Below are positions 51,509 to 61,800 of a stretch of DNA of 64,000 bases, piece by piece. How positions within the stretch are numbered: the stretch's first letter is position 1; each line of letters begins with the position of its first letter. The stretch lies in NCBI RefSeq assembly GCF_009796825.1, contig NZ_CP047030.1, positions 4,214,501-4,278,500 of the forward strand, given 5' to 3'. The stretch is from Algibacter sp. L3A6. GTDB taxonomy: Bacteria > Bacteroidota > Bacteroidia > Flavobacteriales > Flavobacteriaceae. The notes below the pieces were generated by a model, which had not been told where the DNA came from, made no database searches, and saw only the letters and a list, made by a program, of their open reading frames with translations. The position numbers and the translations under genes were made by a program.

Positions 51509-52879
51509 TTAAAGGGATTTAATTTTTATATTTTTAAATGCAACTCTATTTCCATGGTCTTGTAACAAAATTTGACCTTTCTCTAATAAGCCGAAGTTTG
51601 GCCATTTGGCATATTTACTTTCTGAAACTAGCTTTAAAAACTCATCACTTCCTCGCTCATATTCCAAAACTTTAACATCATTTATCCAATGTTCTACATG
51701 ATTATTTTTAGATAAAATGTAGGCACTATTCCATTCGCCAATCGGCTTTATAGGTTTCTCTGGGTTGGCCTTAATTAGATCGTACAAAGAACAAACTGTT
51801 CTGCTCCCTTTATGGTTTCCTAATTTAGCATCAGGATGAAGTGCATCATCTAAAATTTGATATTCTAAGCCTATAGAAGAGCCTTCGCCTTTATTAATAT
51901 TTGTATCTACATAATATTTAATTCCGCTATTAGCTCCTCCCGTTAATTTAAAGTCTACTTTAAGTTCAAAATCTCCATATAATTCTTCAGTAACAATATC
52001 TCCTCCTGCCGCAGACTCTGCTCCACCAGATGACAACACAATAAGTTCTTCATTTTCGATTACCCAACCTTTATCTGGAAAGGCATCTAATTTCGCTCCA
52101 CGCCATCCATTTGTAGTTTTACCATCCCAAAGCATTTTCCAGCCCTTATTACTTTCATCAATTGTTAACTGATTTTTTGTCACGATTGGTTTCAAAGTAG
52201 TTTTTTTAGAGTATTTACTTAGATCTTGGGTTAATATTTTTATGTTTTTCCAAGAAATAGTTTTTCCTGGTTTTTGAGCATCGTTAATTCTATGCACCTG
52301 TAAACCTATAAACCCAGTAGCTGTTTTATCATCAATTAAATATGCGGCAGGCATACCATTTATCCAAGTTTTTATAGTATCACCAATAGCTTCAATTCTA
52401 TAATGATTCCATTCATTTTTCTTGAAAGCTTTTTTTGCTTCTAAATTTTGGTCGTCAATTGGGTTTAACCATTTTCGTCTACCTTCTTCATAAATACCAC
52501 CACTCCAGGCTCTTTTAGAAGGATCAATTTCTACTTGATAGCCGTGTACTCTACCATTTTGATAATAAGGGTAACTATTACTTCTTATTTGAATTCCAGA
52601 ATTCATACTTTGATCTACTTTAAAATCAACTTCCAAAATAAAATCATTATAGTACTCATTTGTCGATAAAAATGTATTTGGGGTATTATTTGCAGTTGTG
52701 CCAGTAATTACGCCGTCTGTTACGGTATAAGAGGCATTTCCTCCTTTTATATTCCACCCTTCCAAAGTATTACCTTTAACTAAAGATATCCATGGTACTT
52801 CGCTATTTTTAACCTGAGCACAACTTGAAACACAAATAGCTGTACATATAATAACAGCCCCTTTCAAAATTTTAATCAT
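51509..52879 (-). CDS. Double DUF1080 (3-keto-disaccharide hydrolase-like) lipoprotein
   Basis: A 456-residue lipoprotein (lipobox VSSC, Cys20). Two DUF1080 domains, concanavalin-like sandwiches, lie at about 30-218 and 240-456. Each has the marker pattern: TLEGWNIKGG and TTNGWRGAK near the start, EVDFKVDQSMNSGIQIR and KVDFKLTGGANSGIKYYV in the middle. Domain 1 keeps YQVEIDPSKRAWSGGIYEEGRR; domain 2 has the shorter YQILDDALHPD. DUF1080 proteins include 3-keto-glycoside hydrolases or lyases, so this fits a periplasmic keto-sugar branch with the Gfo/Idh/MocA partner downstream. A lone related domain remains at 55553. Confidence 0.9.
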   Translation of the reverse strand: MIKILKGAVIICTAICVSSCAQVKNSEVPWISLVKGNTLEGWNIKGGNASYTVTDGVITGTTANNTPNTFLSTNEYYNDFILEVDFKVDQSMNSGIQIRSNSYPYYQNGRVHGYQVEIDPSKRAWSGGIYEEGRRKWLNPIDDQNLEAKKAFKKNEWNHYRIEAIGDTIKTWINGMPAAYLIDDKTATGFIGLQVHRINDAQKPGKTISWKNIKILTQDLSKYSKKTTLKPIVTKNQLTIDESNKGWKMLWDGKTTNGWRGAKLDAFPDKGWVIENEELIVLSSGGAESAAGGDIVTEELYGDFELKVDFKLTGGANSGIKYYVDTNINKGEGSSIGLEYQILDDALHPDAKLGNHKGSRTVCSLYDLIKANPEKPIKPIGEWNSAYILSKNNHVEHWINDVKVLEYERGSDEFLKLVSESKYAKWPNFGLLEKGQILLQDHGNRVAFKNIKIKSL

Positions 52880-52948
52880 ACTATTTCTTTATTTTATTGT
52901 TATAGTGATTGCTAATTTATTTCTTTAAAATATAAATGCTATACTGCC

Positions 52949-52959
52949 TTATCCTGTAC
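52949..52959 (-). promoter_or_regulatory. CAGGAT element upstream of the DUF1080-oxidoreductase operon
   Basis: On the minus strand GTACAGGATAA. The usual -7 position (52922-52929) reads TTTAAAGA, a poor box, so the promoter geometry is less clear than elsewhere; TATATTTT lies closer, with 14 bases between. Confidence 0.5.
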
Positions 52960-53098
52960 AACGCTAAATTTTTAAATATTCCTTTTTTGTAAGTTAGAGA
53001 AAATCTAACATAGACTCTTAAATTATCAGTTATTCAAGAAACTGCCTTAGCTCATAGTTCAACAATAATCCTATTTAAATTAGATTTATTTTACTCCT

Positions 53099-53786
53099 TT
53101 ACAAGCCGCCATAAGATTGAGTGGCTTTTCTTAAACTTCCACTTACCAGTTTATAAGTGTTAAAATAGAGTTCACTTCCTTCTCCTATATAAAGCGTGGT
53201 CTTTTGTTTGCTTTTAAAAGTTTCCACTCTAACGACTGCAAATCGGCCTTTAAATTTTAAATCCAATTTCTTACTATAATATGTAGCCTCCGGTTTATCC
53301 AAAGAAATCACATGATCAGTAATGGTTTTACCTTCAACTTTTGAAGTGATAGTAGCCCCTACTCCCTTATCTCCATCCTTTAAAGTCATAACCTTTTGCA
53401 CACTAGAGTTTGCATTTAGAGTAGGTTCAAAAATGGCGATAAAAGGATTTTTCCAAGCTTCACCATGTTACCGTATTGCCAAAACTTGAGTCGATTTATC
53501 AACATATCCATTTTCTGCTTCTCGGGTTGGAGGAGCCAGAGCTGTGGTATAATTTCGCGCCATTCCATTAGGAACATACATATGCATAAATCGGTTATCA
53601 TTTTTTATTTGGAATTTTGCCTTTATTCCATCTTTGATCGCTAGTTGTTACTTGACTTCCATCGAAATGCAAACCTAAATCGGTTATTTTAATTTCATTT
53701 GCGAATACAACCAGGAGTATTATAAATATTTGTACAGGTTTATAACTAACAATATTTTCTAAGTGTTTTTTTTCATTATAAAGCAT
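53099..53786 (-). pseudogene. Remnant of a heparinase II/III-like polysaccharide lyase
   Basis: Three successive frames on the minus strand rebuild one C-terminal domain. The middle part reads IKNDNRFMHMYVPNGMARN, APPTREAENGYVDKSTQVLAIR, a stop codon, HGEAWKNPFIAIFEP, and continues in the same frame as VQKVMTLKDGDKGVG to the natural end. A frameshift near 53640 separates it from the frame that opens at 53786 with a signal-like N terminus and reads DLGLHFDGSQVTTSDQRW. The catalytic barrel is missing, so this is a deletion remnant with an added nonsense codon. The parent family is inferred from the beta-sheet pattern and is not certain. Confidence 0.65.
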
Positions 53787-53923
53787 TATAAGTGTTTATT
53801 CAATTCATTTTAGTCTATAAATTTAATTAGAGACTAGAACATATCTATACTGCTTTGTAGGGGTGTAATTTGAATTATGAATAAGATAACTAAAGTCGTT
53901 ATCTCCTCGATAGCCTAAGCTTG

Positions 53924-54238
53924 CTATTCCATATAAAATAATTCCTCTAAAGGAACAGAAACAGGAGAATTATCGGGATGTACCTCCATAATATCTGCCA
54001 TAAAATCCCACCATTTTTTTACTATGTCGTTTTTGGCTAAATCTTGAGAGCCTCCTTTACCCGAAACCTTTTGAAAAGCGAAAAGCATATTGGTTTCTTC
54101 GTCTAAAAATATAGAATAATCACTCACTCCATTATCTTTTAACAATTGTTTTAACTCTGGCCACAACTTGTCATGACGCTCTTTATAGGCCTCTTTATGA
54201 CCTTCATTCAATTTCATTCTAAAAGCTAATCTTTGCAT
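53924..54238 (-). CDS. rhaM: L-rhamnose mutarotase
   Basis: A 104-residue protein matching RhaM in length and motifs: RMKLNEGHKEAYKERHDKLWPELKQLLKDNG at the N terminus (the His of ERHD is the catalytic residue) and ending with WWDFMADIMEVHPDNSPVSVPLEELF. It interconverts alpha and beta L-rhamnose, feeding the isomerase. It lies in the minus-strand arm, 11 bases downstream of the PL38-like gene, about 6 kb from the rhamnose operon and on the other strand. It is intact, although its neighbours are damaged, which suggests that it is still under selection. Confidence 0.95.
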   Translation of the reverse strand: MQRLAFRMKLNEGHKEAYKERHDKLWPELKQLLKDNGVSDYSIFLDEETNMLFAFQKVSGKGGSQDLAKNDIVKKWWDFMADIMEVHPDNSPVSVPLEELFYME

Positions 54239-54249
54239 AAAAAATATAT

Positions 54250-55485
54250 TTAGTTACAGTGATATAATAGGTTAGAATAAACACCATCTTTAGGTTTTCC
54301 TATGGCACAGTATTCACTAACATTAAATTGACTTCCGGCCATTAAAAACAAACTATTTAGACCTTGGAGTGCTTTTTTAACACTACTTATTTGTTGATGT
54401 TCCCATTTTTTTTCTTCTAAGGCATACGGTTTTAAAAACTCAAAGGCTTTTTTTATACTAGCGCCGTTTTTTGCTTGATAGTTCCATAAATCGACCCCTA
54501 ATCTTTTTCCGAAGTATGCCAATTGTGTAAACCCTCTTAAATTCATGGTACTATACGAAAGTGCTTTTGTTCGTGCTAATTCGTGTGGCTGACTTCCATT
54601 TGGTTCTATTTGTGTTGCTACACGCTTAGTTTTAACGGTTTCAAGTACACCTTTAGCCTCTTCTTTTCTATTTAAAAACATAAGTATACTTACCTCCTGA
54701 ACATCATACCATACCCCATGATTGTTTTTGGTGTTTTTCTCAAAAATTCCATTTTCGCTAGTTTGTAACCAATAAAGGTATTTTGTAAACCAAAGCCTTA
54801 ATAGTTTACTTGTTTCCTTGTCTATTGTATTTTTTAACTCTAAAATCTCTATAGCCGTTATAATATTTGTTACTCCTGCAAACTCAATAATCCCAATACC
54901 TCGTCCTGTATTTATCCCTGGAATACCTTGAGCAAAATTTAAATTCGGGTTCATTTTTGTTTCATTGTTTACAAACCATACTTCAAGAAACTCTAAAGCC
55001 TTTTTCTCATATTTTTCTTCATCTGAAAAAAAATAAGCCAAAGACAGGTTAGTAATATTTCCAAACATAACATTTTTGCTTTCAAAATCTGTATTTCCTT
55101 CACGCGTAAGCGGATTTATCTGTCCACCTTTCCTTATCCACGGCAATCCACCTGGTTTATCTGGATTTGGCCACCAATAAGGGCCATACGATATATAATC
55201 ATGTTTATCTCCACTTGGTGGTATTTGTGTTTTTTGAACCACTGATAAGGCTTTATCTTCTAATTGCTTATTAACACTTTTTACCAAATCGCTATACACA
55301 TTAGCATACTCTGGGGCTTCTAACTTATTTTTCACAGCCTCTAATTTACTACAGTCTAAAAGCGACAAACTGCCTTTAAACCCATTTTTATTTTCATCCG
55401 GTTTAGCTTGTATATTACAATTTACAGAAACCGTTACCCCCATTAAGAGCGATAAAACTACTGTTTTAAACATAGTACGACTCAT
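54250..55485 (-). CDS. Alginate_lyase-domain (PL38-like) secreted lyase
   Basis: A 411-residue protein with signal peptide (start MSRTMFKTVVLSLLMGVTVS; a second Met is codon 5). The (alpha/alpha)-barrel carries the Alginate_lyase-domain motif SGDKHDYISYGPYWWPNPDKPGG (in pieces, near 90-112), then the NTGRGIGIIEFAG and NNHGVWYDVQEVS segments with likely catalytic Asn, His and Tyr residues. PL38 lyases cut glucuronic-acid containing polymers (glucuronan), so a glucuronic-acid rich side chain or ulvan region could be the substrate. The domain family is well supported, PL38 less so. Cotranscribed with rhaM. Confidence 0.85.
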   Translation of the reverse strand: MSRTMFKTVVLSLLMGVTVSVNCNIQAKPDENKNGFKGSLSLLDCSKLEAVKNKLEAPEYANVYSDLVKSVNKQLEDKALSVVQKTQIPPSGDKHDYISYGPYWWPNPDKPGGLPWIRKGGQINPLTREGNTDFESKNVMFGNITNLSLAYFFSDEEKYEKKALEFLEVWFVNNETKMNPNLNFAQGIPGINTGRGIGIIEFAGVTNIITAIEILELKNTIDKETSKLLRLWFTKYLYWLQTSENGIFEKNTKNNHGVWYDVQEVSILMFLNRKEEAKGVLETVKTKRVATQIEPNGSQPHELARTKALSYSTMNLRGFTQLAYFGKRLGVDLWNYQAKNGASIKKAFEFLKPYALEEKKWEHQQISSVKKALQGLNSLFLMAGSQFNVSEYCAIGKPKDGVYSNLLYHCN

Positions 55486-55552
55486 ATTTTAAAATCTTTT
55501 TATTAATTACATATGAAAAAACAAACTGTTTAAACTTTGAAATGTTTTTTTA

Positions 55553-56008
55553 TTAAAGCTCCTTAATTTTAAGGTTTCTCCAATGAATAACCCCTTGTTT
55601 ACCACCATGAACTTGCAGTCCTATAAATCCTTTTGGGTATTCATTATTTTTATCTATCCAATGTGCTGCTGGAACTCCATTTATCCAAGTTTTAAATACA
55701 TTTCCTTTTACTTTTACCGTTACACGATTCCAGGTACTTCTATCTATAACATTTTTATGAATTTCGTGTTCTGGAGCTTTTAAAGGGTAAAACCATCCTC
55801 CACAATTCTGACCATAAATTCCTCCAGACCAACCGCGCCCTTTTTTTGCTAAATCCTCCATTTCTACCTGAGGACCAATAACTGTATTTCGATTTGACTC
55901 CTTTCGAATCCTGTAACGGACTTGAACTCCTGTATTACCATCTACTTCCCATTTTGTTTCACAAGTAAAAATAAAATCTACATACTCTTTTTCTGTACAT
56001 AAAAGGTA
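55553..56008 (-). pseudogene. DUF1080 protein lacking its N terminus
   Basis: From about 56008 the minus strand reads YLLCTEKEYVDFIFTCETKW and continues through GNTGVQVRYRIR, GPQVEMEDLAKKGRGWSGGIY and WINGVPAAHWIDKN to a normal end. This is about 150 residues of a DUF1080 domain, without the signal peptide and first strands. The missing part was deleted together with the end of the GH3 gene; the frames meet near 56005. The pattern is closest to the first domain of the double DUF1080 protein at 52879. Confidence 0.8.
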
Positions 56009-57786
56009 ATTGACCAATAGATCGGGGAACCGTAACAGCTAATTTACCAGAAGGTGACACCTCTCCAAAAATGATTTTAGCTGTTGATTGATCTCCAAAC
56101 TCACTTAAACCCCAGGTGTCTAAAATAGCATCAGCTTGCTCCGAAATGGTATTAATAGAGAGTGTTCTACGGTGTTTTAAAACCACAATTACAGGTTTTC
56201 CTATAGCTTTTATTTTTTCTATAAGTTCATCTTGAGCACCAACGGGATCAATAGTTGCTCGATCTCCAATAGCGTTTGTAAAAAAAGCTTCTTTTGAAGT
56301 AAACTCATCACCTCCTAAAAATAAGATAGTTAAATCTGAATTTTTAGCTATTTCAACCATCTTAGCTATGGCTTTTGGATCTTTATCTAATAACTTAGGA
56401 TTCCCTCCTTTTTCATCCGTTAAATGAAATCCTTTTTCTGATACAAATTGAATATTCTTACCAACAACAGATTTAAACATTTCTGTTGTATTCTCTTTAA
56501 CCAAAGGCCCTAAAAGCGCTATTTTAGTTTTTAAGTAAAATAATAGATTCTAAATCGGACTCCTTTGCTAATTCTAACGATGATTCTGCTCGCACTCCTT
56601 TTTCAACTTCTGCAATATCGATATATGGGTTATCAAACAATCCTAATATAAATTTAGTTCTTAAAACACGTTTTACCGATCTATCTATTAATTTTTCAAT
56701 TTCAGGATTTTTCTTTACCATTTCAGGAAGTAAAGCATAAGCATCTTCCGCATACAAATCTATATCTACACCAGCTTCTAATCCCATTTGTGCGGCTGCT
56801 TCAGGTGTTTCAGCAACTTTCATAAAATAATGTAAACGTCCAATATCATTAGCATCAGAGACAACGTAACCCTTAAATCCCCAATCATCGCGAAGTGTTC
56901 CCGTTAATAATTGAGGATTTCCATGACTCGCAATACCATTTAGATCGCCGTGTGATGCCATAATACCTAAAGATTTAGCATCTTTAACTGCGGCTTCAAA
57001 AGGTGGATATATTTCATCTATTAATGTTCTATCCGATATTTCAATAGCAGCAAAATTAACACCACCTAACACCTGTCCATATCCTGCAAAATGCTTAGCC
57101 ACAGCACCAATATGTGTACCTTTACTTAAACCTTCATAATCCCCTTGCCCCCCTTTTATGGCATTAGTAACCATTTTGGTTGTTAAATAAGTGTCCTCTC
57201 CAAAGGCCTCACTCATCCGACCAAAACACGGATCTCTAACCAAATCGGCTTCAGGAGAATGGCACATATGCATCGCGCGTAAACGAGCTTCTTTTCCAAC
57301 CACATCCCAAATACGATTCACCAATTCCGGATTAAATGACGCCGCTGATGCAATGGGACGACCAAATTTTGTACACCCTTCGGCATCCACACCATTATAA
57401 GATTCGGTAACAAATAACGCTGGAATTCCCCAACGGTTATGCTCTATAATGTATTTTTGAAGTTCATTATTAAATTTTGCAGCTGCAAGAGCATCCATAT
57501 GTTCTGCTGGATTTTTTATTCCTGCTATACCTAATTTTAGTTTTTTTACTACTCTATCAGATAATTTCAAGCTTCCCTTGTCATCCGCTTCTATCCCAAT
57601 GTTTGCATGAAAAATACGCATTTGAGATACTTTTTCTTCTAAAGAAAGTTTGGGTAATAAAGCCTCTACACGTTCTTCTACAGATAAACGAGCATCTTTA
57701 TAATCTTTTGATTGTGCTTCACTTTTTTGACAAGAAAAAAGTATAGTACCCGTTGTTATTAAAAATGTAAATAGTAATTTCTTCAT
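56005..57786 (-). pseudogene. GH3 glycosidase, frameshifted and 3'-truncated
   Basis: The 5' part (57786-56524, 420 codons) is a secreted lipoprotein (FSCQKSEAQ) with a GH3 barrel: RLSVEERVEALLPKLSLEEKVSQM, FVTESYNGVDAEG, and the nucleophile region GYVVSDANDIGRLHYF (near 307). After ESIILLKN a stop appears; shifting frame gives KIALLGPLVKENTTEMF and the second domain (LTILFLGGDEF, SPSGKLAVTVPRSIGQLPF). There the frame breaks into the DUF1080 sequence, so the C-terminal fibronectin-like domain is gone. One shift, a likely internal loss after LLKN and a 3' deletion make this non-functional. Confidence 0.82.
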
Positions 57787-57826
57787 TTTAGCTTAAATCG
57801 TTTATTTTTCTATTAAAAATTATAAT

Positions 57827-58797
57827 TTATTTAATTCCACAAAACACATCCATGATTTGGGTTACAACGGCAGCCTCGCACACAGAACACGGATTAAGAC
57901 TATTACTTAAAAAATAGTGCACGGTTTTATCAATCATAGGTTGTTGCACATGTTCGGGTGTGTCATATTTATAAATTTCGGTCTTTTCACAAACCGATAG
58001 GCTTATCGTATCGTTATAAAAAGAAAATACTATACGCCCTTTTTCTCCATGAATAATACAGCTATCCATATCTTCGGACGCGTTGAAATTCCAGAGGCCA
58101 GTGAACTTTACCCCATTTTTAAATATCATCTCGCCAGCTACATTTTGCTTCGAATATTGCGCTACGTCTTGGAATCCCTTTTTAATGATTTCAACCTCTC
58201 CAAAATAATGACACATTAAGTCGATTTGATGAGGAGCAATATCATGAAAATATCCACCTCCAGAAATTTCTTGGTTCAATCTCCAATTGTTTTCAGTCTT
58301 AGCTATTAAGCTCGTATTATCTTTTTGTTTAATTACTATTTTTACTGAAGCCACTTTGCCGATACTATTACTATCCAATAATGTTTTCACCTTTTTAAAA
58401 ACAGGCAATTCGCGACGGTAATGCGCCACAGTAACTTTGGCTTTATTTTTTTTTACAGCACTTAAAACACTTCTGCTTCATGTGTATTAAGGACCATTGG
58501 TTTTTCTAAATACACATGTTTTCCTGCTTTAATAGCTTGAAGTGCATATTTTAAATGGGATGAAGGCGGTGTAGCCACGTAAACCGCATTTACCTCTTTA
58601 TTTTCTATCAATTCAGTTGCATTCGTAGTCCAATAAGCAACACCATGACGTTTAGCAAAATCAATAACTTTGGCTTCTTGTCGTCTCATAACACCTATTA
58701 AACAGGAGTTTTTAACCTTCTGAAAAGCAGGTCCGCTTTTAACTTCGGTTACATCTCCACAACCAATAATTCCCCAATTAATTTTTTTGTTTTCCAT
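57827..58797 (-). pseudogene. Gfo/Idh/MocA oxidoreductase split by a frameshift
   Basis: The first 111 codons (58797-58462) hold the nucleotide-binding domain: INWGIIGCGDVTEVKSGPAFQ, VYVATPPSSHLKYALQAIKAGKHVYLEKPMVLNTHEAEV. Two extra T in the run at about 58468-58471 then cause a stop. In the shifted frame the protein continues LSAVKKNKAKVTVAHYRRELPVFKKV to the end at 57827 with the C-terminal domain (GGGYFHDIAPHQIDLMCHYFG). Joined length, about 320 residues, fits the family. There is no Tat signal, so it would be cytoplasmic, unlike the intact one at 50163. A real indel in a homopolymer or an assembly error are both possible. Confidence 0.8.
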
Positions 58798-58886
58798 GAA
58801 ATTGAAAGACTATTCTATTACTATTTTATCACAATAAAACTGTTGTAATCGCTCATTTTATTTAATTTCTACACGCTTCACTTCAA

Positions 58887-61800
58887 TTAAAACGAATTGA
58901 TTTTTAATTGAATGGTATGCTTACCAGGGGATAATTGAACAGCATCAAAAGCAGAAGCCACCTTCTCTCCATTATGGATTAAATCTTTTCCCTCTATATC
59001 ACCTAAAGAAAACTCAGCTACCATATTACCCGGTATTTCAATTTCGTAAGATTGCAATCGGGAACTAATATGGGTGTACTTAGCTTTTATAGCACCACGA
59101 ACCGTTGGTACTGTAATTTCACTTGTTTTTAGCGTACTCATTTGCGGTTTTATTGTAGCTATTCCAAATCCTGGAGTTTTAGGTTTGATACCCCACAACC
59201 CTCTTGGAATAACATTTGCAGGCACTGCACCCCAAGCATGATTCCAATCTAAATTATTTTTATACTTATTGTCCCAGGCTTCTAAAGTAATTGTAGATCC
59301 AATACGAATCATGTTGTACCAACTCCTTTCGGCAGTACTGGCCAATAAATCGAGCGCATAATCCTCTTCGCCTGCGTTATATAAGCCATCCATTAAAAAT
59401 TGTGCACCATATACACTGCAGGCCATACCCCGAGACTTTACAAAATTAACAACCGATTCATAATATTCTTCGGGTACCAAGCCAAATGCCAAAGGCATCA
59501 TATTAGCATGTAAAGATGCGTGGTCTGTACCTATCCCATCAACATAAATACCACGTTCTTTATCAAACATTTGCTCGTTAACTGCCTTTTTAGCTTTTGA
59601 AGCCCTTAATTCGAAATCGAGAACTTCATGAGTTTTACCAAGTATTTTTGCAAATTCTGACATGATTTTCATATTCTCGTAGAAGAACGAATTTATTACC
59701 GTACTGTAAGGTTTAAATACAAATCCATCGAGTTCTCCTTTTGTTTTGCTTCCGTTAAAATTAGCAGGTGGCCAATCTACAATATCTGTAAGTGGCTTTT
59801 TGTACCCCTCTTCAAAACCGAGTTTACGCATAAACTCTGCGTCTACTTTTGTAGAGGTAATTAAACCGTCATCATTTGATAATTCATAAAGCGATTTATG
59901 CTTTAACGACTCGTAGTAGCGTTCTATTAATTCGGTATTACCCGTATACATATAATCTGCATAAATCAACAAAGCGACATGTTGTTGCCACTCGGTTGGC
60001 CATGTTGGGTGTTTCATAAAATACTCTATGGTTCTTCTTGCCATAGCATATTCTCTGTCTGTTGTGTAATGACTTAACTGATTAAGATAAGCATCTGCTT
60101 CGTACGGAATACGCTCTCTATCTCCATCAACATATAGTCCATTAAACGTAGTTGCTTTTATAGAATACTTACTTAGATCCCATACTTGATTTAAAATATC
60201 ATTGTTACTATTAAAACTACTAGCTTTTTCATCCCAATACGTATGAAACGCTAATTGGTCAACATCATTTGCTTCTATTTCGGATTGAGCCCCTTCAATT
60301 TCCACATACCTAAATGGCACCAATGGAGGAAACCCATCAGGCAAGGGAATGGCTTTGTTCGCTCTTGTGTTTCTTTCGCCTGTTTGAACAGGAATTCTAT
60401 AGTTGGTTTGACCTGGTTTTACATTAATTTTCAACTCTTGATAACGAATATTACTTTTTGCAGGAGGTGTACGGTTAACGTTGCCCTGATTATCTATCAT
60501 TTCTCCCACTCTAACAGTTAAGGTATGTGGTGTTTTTGCTACATATTTAAAATCCATTGTTGCAAAAGCAGCTTTACCAAAGTCTATAAAATAAAAAGCC
60601 CCTCTCTTTTCAAATGTTGCTGGTTTAATTTTATCGATAACGAACTTGTTTTCGGTAGAAATAATATAACTATCACTTTCACCTATAGTAAATTTCTGAG
60701 CTTTTGAATAATCAACTAAACGGTTTTCCTTATCCCAAATTCGAACTTTCCAATAATAAGTTTCTCCTACTTTTAATGGTTTTCCTTGGTATTCTACATT
60801 AGTAGATTTTGTTGAACGTACTTGACCGCTATCCCAAACATCACCATTATTATCATTAACAATGGCTTCTTTAGAGGCTACTAATATTTGATAAGCAGAT
60901 TGAAATTTGGAACCTAATGGTACCGCCCATCCAAGTTCTGGATTTAAATCGAAAACTTTAACTTCGGTTTCCGGCTCTCGTATTAGTTCAACCGTTAAAT
61001 CGGTTGGAGCAGCTCTAAATTCGTTACTATTCTCTTCGATTAACTCATCTAGTTTTTCACGAAGTTTATTGGCTACTGTTTGGTATTTTTTCTTTCCTAT
61101 TAAATTATTTATCTCTTGAGGGTCTTTCTTAAGGTTATACAGTTCCTCAATGCTTTTATTATTCACGTAACGAAAATATTTCCATTCATTGGTACGTACG
61201 CCTTCACTAGGTGGAATTTTGTCAAAATCCCATATATGCTCTATAAGAATGGTATCTCTTTCAATTGTATGTCTTTCTTGTTTTACAATAGGCATTAAAC
61301 TTTTACCTTGCCAAGATTTAGGGGCTTCTATCCCTGCTATATCTGCAATAGTATAGGGTACATCAATATTCAATACCATATCGTTAATATCTTGATGTTT
61401 GTTTACACGAGGATCGAAAACTATTAATGGCACCCGAATAGAGTTATCGTACATTAACCATTTACCTGCTAATTGACGCTCTCCTAAAAAGTAACCATTG
61501 TCTCCCATTACGATGATTACCGTATTTTTATCTAAACCTTTTTCTTTTAGTTTTTCTCTAATTTTCTTGATTTCCAAATCTATTCCAGAAATCATTCTGT
61601 AATATCCTTTTAGACTGTGCTGATACTTTTCGGGAGAATCGTAACGCCAAGTCCAACGTAACCTATTAAAACCATCTCTAACAGCTTTAGGCTGGGCTTC
61701 AAAATATTTATCATCAGCAAGTTCAGGATCAGGAATTGTAGTGTCTTGTAAAAGCTTATCGGTAGTATTTTGCCAGAAATATTGATCTATAGCACCATCA

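Noticed and set aside
60255..60521. Small plus-strand frames inside the sulfatase-GH78 gene
   Set aside because: They are shadow frames in a long, well-supported coding sequence.
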